Assembly: GCA_052143655.1 (NCBI GenBank)
Contig: JBKQSL010000185.1
Coordinates: forward strand, 1-27,405
Direction of reading: 5' to 3'
Length of the DNA stretch: 27,405 nucleotides
DNA from: CAVSUR01 sp052143655
GTDB taxonomy: Bacteria > Actinomycetota > Actinomycetes > Streptosporangiales > Streptosporangiaceae
Part shown: positions 20,626 to 27,405 of the stretch, piece after piece
Layout: the number at the start of each line of letters is the position of its first letter
How positions within the stretch are numbered: the stretch's first letter is position 1
Notes under the pieces: generated by a model
What the model was told of the DNA's origin: nothing
Databases searched by the model: none
What the model saw: only the letters and a program-made list of their open reading frames with translations
Made by a program: the position numbers and the translations under genes

Positions 20626-22306
20626 TCGCGGAGACCGGACGGGCGGTGCTCAGCGCGCGCGAGCGCTCGATTGCGGCGGCGACCAGCCCGCCGAACAGCG
20701 GATGCGGCCGGGTCGGCCGGGACAGGAACTCCGGGTGCGCCTGGGTGGCGACGAAGAACGGGTGCACGTCGCGCGGCAGTTCCACGAACTCGACCAGGCG
20801 GCCGTCCGGGGACAGGCCGGAGCAGACCAGGCCGGCTTCCTCCAGCGCCGCACGGTAGGCGTTGTTGACCTCGTACCGGTGCCGGTGCCGCTCCTGCACC
20901 ACCTCGGTCCCGAACAGCTCACGGACCAGGCTGCCCTCGGCCAGCACCGCCGGGTACAGGCCCAGCCGCATCGTGCCGCCCATGTCCCGCTCGCCGGCCA
21001 CCACGTCCTCCTGGTCGGCCATCGTGGCGATGACCGGGTCGGCGGTCTGCGGGTCGAACTCGGCGCTGTTGGCGCCGGGCAGCCCGGCCAGGTCCCGGGC
21101 CACCTCGATGGCCATGCACTGCAGTCCCAGGCACAGCCCGAGCAGCGGGATGCCGTTCTCCCGGGCGTGCCGGACGGCTCCGATCTTGCCCTCGATCCCG
21201 CGGACGCCGAACCCGCCCGGCACCAGCACGCCGTCGGCGCCGTCCAGCTGGCGCGCGGCCCCCTCCGGCGTCTGGCAGTCGTCACTGGGGACCCAGCGGA
21301 TGTTGACCCGCGAGTCGTTGCCGAACCCGCCCGCGCGCAGTGCCTCGGCCGGGGACAGGTAGGCGTCAGGCAGGTCGACGTACTTGCCGACCAGCGCGAT
21401 CGTCACGCTGCGGGCGGGCCGGTGCACCCGGCGCAGCAGGTCGTCCCAGTCCGTCCAGTCCACGTCGCGGAACGACAGGCCGAGCCGCCGCACCACGTAA
21501 GCGTCCAGGCCCTCGGTGTGCAGCACCTTGGGGATGTCGTAGATGGACGGCGCGTCCGGCGCCGACACCACGCCATCGAGGTCCACGTCGCACATCAGGC
21601 TGATCTTGCGCTTCAGCCCGCCGGTGATCGGCCGGTCGGAGCGGCACACGATCGCGTCAGGCTGGATGCCGATGCTGCGCAGCGCAGCCACCGAATGCTG
21701 GGTGGGCTTGGTCTTCAGCTCGCCGGACGGCCCGATATAGGGCAGCAGCGACACGTGCAGGAAGAAGCAGCGGTCCCGGCCGATCTCGTGCCGGATCTGC
21801 CGGATCGCCTCCAGGAACGGCAGCGACTCGATGTCCCCCACCGTGCCGCCGACCTCGGTGATCACCACGTCGACGTCCGGGCCGGCCATCTGGGTGATGC
21901 GCGACTTGATCTCGTTGGTGATGTGCGGGATCACCTGCACCGTGTCGCCCAGGTAGTCGCCGCGCCGTTCCTTGGCGATCACGCTGGAGTACACCTGGCC
22001 GGTGGTCACGTTCGCCGAGCCGGGCAGCCGGGTATCCAGGAAGCGCTCGTAGTGGCCGACATCCAGGTCGGTCTCCGTGCCGTCGTCGGTGACGAAGACC
22101 TCGCCGTGCTGGAATGGGTTCATAGTGCCGGGGTCGACGTTCAGGTACGGGTCCAGCTTCTGCATGTTGACCCGCAGCCCGCGCAGCTTGAGCAGGCGGC
22201 CGAGGCTGGAGGCCGTCAGGCCCTTGCCCAGACTGGACGCTACGCCCCCGGTGACGAAAAGATGCCTGGTCGAGACTGGCCGTGCTGAATACGGTGGCAT
22301 CGCCAA
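20618..22306 (-). CDS. pyrG: CTP synthase
   Basis: 562 residues. The synthetase domain opens RHLFVTGGVASSLGKGLTAS and contains KLDPYLNVDPGTMNPFQHGE and EVGGTVGDIESLPFLEAIRQ. The C-terminal glutamine amidotransferase domain has the nucleophile in GLCLGLQCMAIE and His/Glu in ATQAHPEFLSRP. It makes CTP from UTP, ATP and glutamine. The start is taken as the TTG at 22304-22306 because GGGAG lies 8 nt upstream; an in-frame ATG two codons later (22298-22300) would remove two residues and sits 14 nt from that Shine-Dalgarno. It is co-transcribed with the NUDIX gene. Confidence 0.97.
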   Translation of the reverse strand: MAMPPYSARPVSTRHLFVTGGVASSLGKGLTASSLGRLLKLRGLRVNMQKLDPYLNVDPGTMNPFQHGEVFVTDDGTETDLDVGHYERFLDTRLPGSANVTTGQVYSSVIAKERRGDYLGDTVQVIPHITNEIKSRITQMAGPDVDVVITEVGGTVGDIESLPFLEAIRQIRHEIGRDRCFFLHVSLLPYIGPSGELKTKPTQHSVAALRSIGIQPDAIVCRSDRPITGGLKRKISLMCDVDLDGVVSAPDAPSIYDIPKVLHTEGLDAYVVRRLGLSFRDVDWTDWDDLLRRVHRPARSVTIALVGKYVDLPDAYLSPAEALRAGGFGNDSRVNIRWVPSDDCQTPEGAARQLDGADGVLVPGGFGVRGIEGKIGAVRHARENGIPLLGLCLGLQCMAIEVARDLAGLPGANSAEFDPQTADPVIATMADQEDVVAGERDMGGTMRLGLYPAVLAEGSLVRELFGTEVVQERHRHRYEVNNAYRAALEEAGLVCSGLSPDGRLVEFVELPRDVHPFFVATQAHPEFLSRPTRPHPLFGGLVAAAIERSRALSTARPVSASA

Positions 22307-22362
22307 AGTTCAGGCTCCCGTGGTGAGTGCCGGCGGTCGTGCCCGCCAGTCCACGGGATCTC

Positions 22363-22368
22363 AGAATA
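22363..22368 (-). promoter_or_regulatory. Extended -10 of a pyrG promoter
   Basis: The minus strand reads TGATATTCT, an extended -10 (TGn plus TATTCT), 57 nt before the pyrG start. No -35 box is visible in the GC-rich sequence upstream, as is common for extended -10 promoters. The leader has no C-run or obvious PyrR-type hairpin by eye. Confidence 0.4.
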
Positions 22369-22517
22369 TCAGGCCGCCCGGCCGGGGCATGGCCGACACG
22401 GCTGATAGTGCTCCTGCCAGGGCAGATGCCCGCGCCGGGCGCTCTGCGCCCACCTGGGCCCGGTACGAGGCCCGGCGGGCCGGGTACGCGGCCCGGGCCG
22501 GCGGGCCAGGCAGCAGG

Positions 22518-23522
22518 TCAGCTGGCGCCCGGCCGGTCGGCGCACACCCGGGCGCTGGCCCGGGCCGCCGACCGCTGCTGGACCTGGCGCTGCTCGGTCG
22601 CCTCGCCGAACCTGGCCAGCGCCACCGCGCAGGCCACCGCCAGGATGAACCCGGCGACCGCTATGGCGGTCATGCCCCGCCTGGTCTGGTCCCCGAGCAG
22701 CAGCACTCCCACCACCGCCGGCGGCATGGTCTCGGCAAGCACGACCGCCGCAGTGGCCACCGTCACGCTGCCGCCCTCCAGGGCGGATGCGTAGAGCATG
22801 AACGACACGATCCCGGCCGCGGCCAGCGTGTAGGTGGCCGGATCGCCGACAAGCTGATGGAAGTCGAATCCCGGCAGGATACGGGCCGAGACGGCGAGCA
22901 CCGCGTAGCCCAGGCCCGCCACCGCGCCCAGCACCGGGGTCCGGGCCGGGTTCCGCAGCCGGGCCGCAGCGAGCCCGGCGACCGCGACCACCGCCACTGC
23001 GATGATCAGCGCCAGCTGGAAGGTGGCGCCGACTTGCGCGGCACCCTCAGCCCCGGCCGACGCGCCGAGCAGTCCCACGCCGATCACGACGCCGGTGACC
23101 GCCAGCCATTCCCGCACGGTCAGCCGCACGTGCATCAGCCAGCTGGCGAACACCGCGGTGACGGCCAGGTTGGCCGCGATCATGGCCTGCACCGCGAACA
23201 GCGGCAGCCGCGAAAGGGCCACGAGCTGGGCGAGGAAGCCGATCAGGTCGATCGCGATGCTGGCCAGGAACAGCCACTGCCGCAGCATTCGCACGACCAG
23301 GCCCGGGTCCACCCCGGTGACGCGCCCGCTGGCTTCGCGGCCGCCGGCGCTGCTCCCGTTGGCACTGCTCCCGTTGGCACTGCTCCCGCCGACACTGGCC
23401 TGGCCGGCCGCGGCCGGGCCGGTAACCCGGTGGCTTGCCGCCCGGACAGCCATCGCCTGCATCACGGCCGCGATGCCGTAGCAGAGCGCCGACACGATGG
23501 CGGCGACAAGACTGGCGAGCAT
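22518..23522 (-). CDS. DMT-superfamily (EamA-like) membrane protein
   Basis: 334 residues with about nine or ten hydrophobic segments, beginning MLASLVAAIVSALCYGIAAV. Helix packing motifs such as LVALSRLPLFAVQAMIAANL and VTAVFASWLMHVRLTVREWL resemble DMT/EamA and mycobacterial-type membrane proteins annotated as DMT transporters. Between helices 1 and 2 is a 45-residue Ser/Gly/Asn/Ala-rich loop built partly of a 15-bp repeat. Substrate and direction are unknown. The ATG start has no strong Shine-Dalgarno, and it lies 78 nt beyond the HAD terminator, so it is probably transcribed alone. Confidence 0.8.
   Translation of the reverse strand: MLASLVAAIVSALCYGIAAVMQAMAVRAASHRVTGPAAAGQASVGGSSANGSSANGSSAGGREASGRVTGVDPGLVVRMLRQWLFLASIAIDLIGFLAQLVALSRLPLFAVQAMIAANLAVTAVFASWLMHVRLTVREWLAVTGVVIGVGLLGASAGAEGAAQVGATFQLALIIAVAVVAVAGLAAARLRNPARTPVLGAVAGLGYAVLAVSARILPGFDFHQLVGDPATYTLAAAGIVSFMLYASALEGGSVTVATAAVVLAETMPPAVVGVLLLGDQTRRGMTAIAVAGFILAVACAVALARFGEATEQRQVQQRSAARASARVCADRPGAS
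23350..23394 (-). repeat. 15-bp tandem repeat in the first loop of the DMT protein
   Basis: Two exact units (23350-23364, 23365-23379) and a diverged third (23380-23394) encode SANGS-type pentapeptides. The unit keeps the frame. Confidence 0.8.
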
Positions 23523-23600
23523 GGGTCCGACACTACGCCGGGCTGCCGACAGCTCGCGCGAGGCGGTGGCCCAGTATGCCGCAGTCGCGCCACGGCCGGA

Positions 23601-23626
23601 GGCTCTTTACGCCGGCTTAAAGAGCC
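23601..23626. terminator. Terminator between the HAD and DMT genes
   Basis: GGCTCTTTA (23601-23609) pairs perfectly with TAAAGAGCC (23618-23626) around an eight-base loop. It begins 19 nt beyond the HAD stop. The stem is unusually AT-rich for this window, which makes it stand out. Confidence 0.7.
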
Positions 23627-23644
23627 CGGGAGAGGTCAGCCGGC

Positions 23645-24250
23645 CTAGCTGGCCGCCAGCAGCGCCAGCACGTCGCGGCGAGCCTGTTCCGGGCTGCTGA
23701 ACGGCACGGCCCGGATTCCCGTGGCGGCCGCGGCCGCCACGTTGTCGGGCCGGTCGTCGATGAAGATGACCTCAGCCGGCCGGGCCCCGAGCCGGTCCAG
23801 CGTCGCGGCGTAGCAGCGCGGATCCGGCTTCGCGGCCCTGAGATAGCAGCTGAACAGCAGGTGCTCGAACCGCTTCGCGACCGGCAGCCGGACGACTGCC
23901 TCCGCCACCGGCACCGGCGCGTTGGACAGCAGCGCGAGCCGGTGCCCGGCATCGGCCAGTTCCTCGACGAGAGCGACGGTGCCCGCCGCCAGGTGCAGCC
24001 AGGACCGGCTGTCCAGCTCGACGAGGTCAGCGATCTCTGCGTCGCTGTAGTCCCGGCCGACGACGGTGCCTACCTGCCGCCAGTAAGCGGGCGGGTCGAG
24101 TTCGGCCAGATCGTAGTCCAGCCGCCAGCGCCAGTACGGCTCCAGCAGCTCTGCCACCGCGGCACCGGCCGCGGCGGCCAGCGCCGCGAGGTCGGAATCA
24201 GGCTGCAGGGTGGAGACCACGCGGCCGTAGTCGAACAGCACCCAGGTCAT
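23645..24250 (-). CDS. HAD-superfamily hydrolase (subfamily IA-like)
   Basis: 201 residues. Motif I is VLFDYGRVV with the nucleophile Asp7; the usual second Asp (two residues on) is Gly9. Motif II is LALLSNAP, motif III is the Lys in AAKPDPRCY, and motif IV is VIFIDDRPDNV. The helical cap lies between motifs I and II (about 15-85). HAD-IA proteins with D-x-G in motif I occur, including in the epoxide-hydrolase N-domain group, so phosphatase activity cannot be assumed. Probably a cytosolic small-molecule hydrolase of unknown substrate. The ATG start (24248-24250) has GAGAGGAACGCG upstream. Confidence 0.88.
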   Translation of the reverse strand: MTWVLFDYGRVVSTLQPDSDLAALAAAAGAAVAELLEPYWRWRLDYDLAELDPPAYWRQVGTVVGRDYSDAEIADLVELDSRSWLHLAAGTVALVEELADAGHRLALLSNAPVPVAEAVVRLPVAKRFEHLLFSCYLRAAKPDPRCYAATLDRLGARPAEVIFIDDRPDNVAAAAATGIRAVPFSSPEQARRDVLALLAAS

Positions 24251-24310
24251 CGCGTTCCTCTCAGGCGGCGTGCCCAGGGTAGCGGGCGGCGGCGGGCTCC
24301 CGGCGGCGGA

Positions 24311-24340
24311 CCCGCGCCGGCGGGGGCAGACCGGCGCGGG
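24311..24340. terminator. Strong hairpin downstream of the lipoprotein gene
   Basis: CCCGCGCCGG (24311-24320) pairs perfectly with CCGGCGCGGG (24331-24340) around a ten-base loop. It begins 25 nt after the lipoprotein stop and precedes the HAD gene, so it probably ends the lipoprotein transcript. Confidence 0.7.
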
Positions 24341-24364
24341 CGGCCCGCCCGCCGGGCGCGGCGG

Positions 24365-24946
24365 CTACGGTGTAGCCACCACCGGGCCGTGCACTGGCTC
24401 GATGTGCACGATAGCCCGGGCCAGCACCTGCCAGAACTTCGAAACCGGCATGATCCTTCGCACCGGCCCGATGCCGGTGACGGTCTCGCACCCGGTAGGG
24501 GTGATCCGCACGACCGGCAGCGGCCGCATCTTGATCCAGAACTGCAGCTTGTACCAGCTCGGCAGCAGCATCGGGCAGTTCACGATCCCCTTGGGCATCC
24601 GCGGCAGCGCGCACAGTGCCCGGGCCAGGGCGCGGGCCGGAGCGCCGGTCGTGACGGTGGCCACCCCCGGCGGGAGCTGCCTGAGCGGCTGGATTCCGCG
24701 GGTGAAGGCGTTACGCCAGATGACGACCTTGGTCACTGCGGCCGGGTTGGCGCACAGCACCAGGTCCGCCGGGGAATGGGCGGCAGCGGGCCGCGCGGCG
24801 GCCGACGTGCTCGCGCTCCCCGGCGCCGCGGCTGCGCCCGGCGCGGCTGTGCTCCCGCAGGCGGCAAGCGCGATCAGGCTGGCCAGCACGGCTCCGAGCT
24901 GCGCCAGGCGCGGCCATGCCGAGCCGGAACGTTTCACTGAGCTCAT
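24365..24946 (-). CDS. Putative lipoprotein of unknown function
   Basis: 193 residues from the ATG at 24944-24946, which has GGAAGGCAGG upstream. A lipoprotein signal is clear: basic start (SVKRSGSAWPR), hydrophobic core, and lipobox LAAC with Cys30. An Ala/Ser/Pro-rich linker (31-60) should cross the cell wall. The mature part (about 62-193) includes VTKVVIWRNAF, PPGVATVTTGAPARALARAL, CALPRMPKGIVNCPMLLPSW and a C-terminal CETVTGIGPVRRIMP. Three cysteines in it could form a disulfide. I recognise no family. It is anchored to the outer face of the membrane. It stands between uvrB and HAD with its own terminator. Confidence 0.78.
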   Translation of the reverse strand: MSSVKRSGSAWPRLAQLGAVLASLIALAACGSTAAPGAAAAPGSASTSAAARPAAAHSPADLVLCANPAAVTKVVIWRNAFTRGIQPLRQLPPGVATVTTGAPARALARALCALPRMPKGIVNCPMLLPSWYKLQFWIKMRPLPVVRITPTGCETVTGIGPVRRIMPVSKFWQVLARAIVHIEPVHGPVVATP

Positions 24947-25111
24947 CGCGGCCTGCCTTCCCGGGCCCAGAACCCGGCAGGGACCGGGCCCATCCGCGCG
25001 CCGGGTGCGGAGCTGCCCGGCACTGCTACCCCTTGGACGGCAGGCCGGCTGCACCGGTTCCGCGCGAGAGCCAATTTCGGCGCGCCCTGTCCCGGCCGGG
25101 AAGGCTGCCTG

Positions 25112-25125
25112 CAGCCGATCGGCTG
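25112..25125. terminator. 14-bp palindrome downstream of uvrB
   Basis: CAGCCGATCGGCTG is a perfect palindrome 65 nt after the uvrB stop and before the lipoprotein gene. It may form part of a terminator or be an operator for the lipoprotein; nothing in its position decides. The rest of the 243-nt gap is GC-rich and featureless, apart from a GGCCCG/CGGGCC stem near 25143-25161. Confidence 0.25.
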
Positions 25126-25189
25126 GCCGGCTGCGGTGGACTGGCCCGCAGCGGGCGGGCCGGGCCGGGCCGGCGCAGCGGGCTGCAGG

Positions 25190-27325
25190 TCAGACGCCGG
25201 CGGCCTGCATGCCGCGCAGTTCGTGCTTGAGCTCCCTGATCTCGTCCCGGTACCGGGCGGCGATCTCGAACTGCAGCTCGGCCGCTGCCGTGTGCATCTG
25301 ATCGGTGAGCTCGCCGATCAGCGCGATCAGGTCGTCGCGGGCCGGGCCGCCCGCGGCAATGTCCTGCTCCGCCTGGCGTGACCCCGCCCCCGCGGCGGCC
25401 GCCCTGGCCCGTGACGCCACGCCGGGCACCGGCGCCTTGCCGCGGCTCTGCTGGCGGCCGGAACCGCCGAGCAGCTTCTCGGTGTCGGCATCCTCGCGGA
25501 CAAGCTGGTCGAGGATGTCGGCGATCCGCTTTCGCAGCGGCTGTGGGTCGATCCCGTGCTCGGTGTTGTAGGCGATCTGCCGGTCCCGGCGCCGGTTGGT
25601 CTCGTCGATCGCGCGCCGCATCGACGGCGTGACCTTGTCGGCGTACATGTGGACCTGGCCGGAGACGTTCCGCGCGGCCCGGCCGATGGTCTGGATCAGC
25701 GAGGTGCCCGACCGCAGGAACCCCTCCTTGTCGGCGTCCAGGATCGCCACCAGCGACACTTCGGGCAGGTCGAGGCCCTCGCGCAGCAGGTTGATGCCGA
25801 CGAGCACGTCGTACTCGCCGACCCGCAGCTCGCGGAGCAGCTCCACCCGGCGCAGCGTGTCCACCTCGCTGTGCAGGTACCGGGCCCGGATGCCCAGCTC
25901 CAGCAGGTAGTCGGTGAGGTCCTCGGCCATCTTCTTGGTCAGGGTGGTGACCAGGACCCGCTCGCTGCGCTCGGCTCGCACCCTGATCTCGTGCACGAGG
26001 TCGTCGATCTGGCCCTTCGTGGGCTTGATCATGACCTCGGGGTCGATCAGGCCGGTCGGCCGGATCACCTGCTCGACGACCTCGCCGGACACCCGCTGCA
26101 GCTCGTACGGACCGGGGGTGGCCGACAGGTACAGCGTCTGCCCGATCCGCTCGCAGAACTCATCCCACCTCAGCGGGCGGTTGTCGATGGCGCTGGGCAG
26201 CCGGAACCCGTGCTCGACCAGCACCCGCTTGCGGGACACATCACCCTCGTACATGGCACCGATCTGCGGCACTGTGTTGTGCGATTCGTCGATGACCAGC
26301 AGGAAGTCCTCGGGGAAATAGTCCAGCAGCGTATTAGGCGGCGTGCCGGCCTCCCGGCCGTCGATGTGCCGGGAGTAGTTCTCGATCCCCGAGCAGCTGC
26401 CGACCTGGCGGAGCATCTCGATGTCGTAGGTGGTGCGCATCCGCAGCCGCTGTGCTTCCAGCAGCTTGCCCGCGCGCTCCAGCTCGGCCAGCCGGTCAGC
26501 CAGCTCGGCCTCGATGCCGGCGATCGCCCGCTCCATCCGCTCCGGCCCGGCCACGTAGTGGGTGGCGGGGAAAATGTGCAGCTCGTCGTCCTCGCTGATC
26601 ACCTCGCCGGTGAGCGGGTGCAGGGTCATCAGCCGCTCGATCTCGTCGCCGAACATCTCGATCCGGATCGCCAGCTCCTCGTACACCGGGATGATCTCGA
26701 TGGTGTCGCCGCGGACCCGGAACGTGCCGCGGGTGAACGACAGGTCGTTGCGGGCGTACTGCATGCCGACCAGCTTGCGCAGCAGGGCGTCGCGGTCGAA
26801 CGTGCCACCGACGGCGAGCTTGAGCATCCGGTCGACGTACTCCTGCGGGGTGCCCAGGCCGTAGATGCACGACACGGACGCGACCACGATCGTGTCGCGG
26901 CGGGTGAGCAGCGAGTTCGTCGCCGAGTGCCGCAGCCGCTCCACCTCGTCGTTGATCGACGAGTCCTTCTCGATGTAGGTGTCGGTCTGCGGGACGTACG
27001 CCTCAGGCTGGTAGTAGTCGTAGTAGGAGACGAAGTACTCGACGGCGTTATGCGGCAGCATCTCCCGCAGCTCGTTGGCAAACTGCGCGGCCAGCGTCTT
27101 GTTCGGCAGCATGACCAGGGTGGGCCGCTGCAGCCGCTCGGCGAGCCAGGCGACCGTCGCGGTCTTGCCGGTACCGGTCGCGCCGAGCAGCACGGTGTCC
27201 CTCGCGCCGGACCTGATGCGCTCTTCCATGGCCGCGATCGCCTGCGGCTGGTCGCCGGACGGCACCATGTCCGTGACGACCTCGAACGGCGCCACCCGCC
27301 GCTGCAGGTCGGTCACCGGGCGCAT
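25190..27325 (-). CDS. uvrB: Excinuclease ABC subunit B
   Basis: 711 residues. Walker A is GATGTGKT (48-55). The damage-probing beta-hairpin is in YFVSYYDYYQPEAYVPQTDT. The Walker B-type box is VIDESHNTVPQI. Helicase motifs V/VI are in LLREGLDLPEVSLVAILDAD and RAARN. The last 40 residues carry the UVR coiled-coil for UvrC binding (ELQFEIAARYRDEIRELKHE). UvrB receives DNA lesions from UvrA, verifies them and recruits UvrC for incision. The ATG start has GCAGGAGGATCC directly upstream. A damage-type promoter motif lies at the window edge. There is a normal non-conserved linker before the UVR motif. Confidence 0.98.
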   Translation of the reverse strand: MRPVTDLQRRVAPFEVVTDMVPSGDQPQAIAAMEERIRSGARDTVLLGATGTGKTATVAWLAERLQRPTLVMLPNKTLAAQFANELREMLPHNAVEYFVSYYDYYQPEAYVPQTDTYIEKDSSINDEVERLRHSATNSLLTRRDTIVVASVSCIYGLGTPQEYVDRMLKLAVGGTFDRDALLRKLVGMQYARNDLSFTRGTFRVRGDTIEIIPVYEELAIRIEMFGDEIERLMTLHPLTGEVISEDDELHIFPATHYVAGPERMERAIAGIEAELADRLAELERAGKLLEAQRLRMRTTYDIEMLRQVGSCSGIENYSRHIDGREAGTPPNTLLDYFPEDFLLVIDESHNTVPQIGAMYEGDVSRKRVLVEHGFRLPSAIDNRPLRWDEFCERIGQTLYLSATPGPYELQRVSGEVVEQVIRPTGLIDPEVMIKPTKGQIDDLVHEIRVRAERSERVLVTTLTKKMAEDLTDYLLELGIRARYLHSEVDTLRRVELLRELRVGEYDVLVGINLLREGLDLPEVSLVAILDADKEGFLRSGTSLIQTIGRAARNVSGQVHMYADKVTPSMRRAIDETNRRRDRQIAYNTEHGIDPQPLRKRIADILDQLVREDADTEKLLGGSGRQQSRGKAPVPGVASRARAAAAGAGSRQAEQDIAAGGPARDDLIALIGELTDQMHTAAAELQFEIAARYRDEIRELKHELRGMQAAGV

Positions 27326-27375
27326 GGATCCTCCTGCAAACTGCGCGCACCGCGAGCAGGCTGTCGCTGGCTCAT
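27313..27375 (-). other. Short upstream ORF overlapping the uvrB start
   Basis: An ATG at 27373-27375, preceded by GGAG at 4 nt, reads 20 codons (beginning MSQRQPARGARSLQED) and stops at TGA 27313-27315, 13 nt inside uvrB in another frame. It would cover the uvrB Shine-Dalgarno. Whether it is translated is unknown. Confidence 0.3.
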
Positions 27376-27382
27376 GGACTCC

Positions 27383-27405
27383 ACTCTAGGCCGGGGCTGT
27401 GACAC
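27383..27405 (-). promoter_or_regulatory. Candidate PafBC / RecA-NDp type DNA-damage promoter of uvrB
   Basis: On the minus strand GTGTCACAG (27397-27405), 8 nt, TAGAGT (27383-27388). The LexA-independent actinobacterial damage promoter is described as TTGTCRGTG-N8-TAnnnT. The spacer is exactly 8, the -10 fits, and six of nine positions of the upstream box agree. Transcription would start about 50 nt before uvrB. Window edge allows no further check. Confidence 0.45.

Noticed and set aside
20363..22288. Plus-strand open frame of 641 codons opposite pyrG
   Set aside because: The minus strand encodes complete CTP synthase; the plus frame is His/Arg/Val-rich low-complexity sequence.
22077..23648. 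Plus-strand open frame of 523 codons opposite the DMT gene
   Set aside because: No motif or membrane pattern; the minus-strand frame has the helices and a sensible start.

Overview
The window is about 70% GC, uses GTG and TTG starts, and keeps actinobacterial gene order. It comes from the chromosome of a filamentous-type actinobacterium, most like Streptomyces, Streptosporangiales or Catenulisporales. The whiJ-like XRE/DUF397 gene pairs and the housekeeping order uvrB ... pyrG-nudix-ald/xerD-parA-scpA-scpB-rluB-aroH-tyrA-cmk-der support this. No rRNA, tRNA, IS element or CRISPR array was seen.

Left part (1-9635), accessory. In order: the 5' end of a PaiB-like FMN-binding gene cut by the window edge, a decayed Uma2 fragment, a short conserved hypothetical gene, a zinc-free MDR oxidoreductase, a six-TM GGDEF diguanylate cyclase, an MFS exporter and a secreted trypsin-like protease. 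Then come two whiJ-like modules, each a DUF5753 XRE regulator with a DUF397 protein, placed tail to tail over a strong bidirectional terminator. An RsbW-like HATPase follows.

Right part (9646-27405), housekeeping, all on the minus strand. Read in transcription order: uvrB (DNA repair), a lipoprotein, a HAD hydrolase, a DMT-family membrane protein, pyrG (CTP synthesis), a NUDIX hydrolase, ald, xerD, parA, a small conserved protein, scpA and scpB (with parA and xerD, a chromosome segregation group), rluB, aroH and tyrA (tyrosine/phenylalanine branch), cmk and der. Most junctions are tight, with 3-8 nt gaps or short overlaps.

The most unusual signal is in the gene starts. At three places (511-562, 7354-7405, 12969-13000) the Shine-Dalgarno/start module is tandemly duplicated in units of 26, 26 and 14 bp. 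All three lengths are 2 modulo 3, the only class that makes each extra start codon run into an overlapping ATGA or GTGA stop/start. The result is one or two mini-ORFs of 5-9 codons chained between stop and start codons. Tandem repeats inside coding regions of the same window (scpA, scpB, DMT gene) have units of 15, 18 and 15 bp. Three other genes (protease, first XRE gene, uvrB) have short leader ORFs overlapping their starts, and a duplicated 33-bp element carries a six-codon ORF with its own Shine-Dalgarno. Whether any mini-ORF is translated cannot be told from sequence alone.
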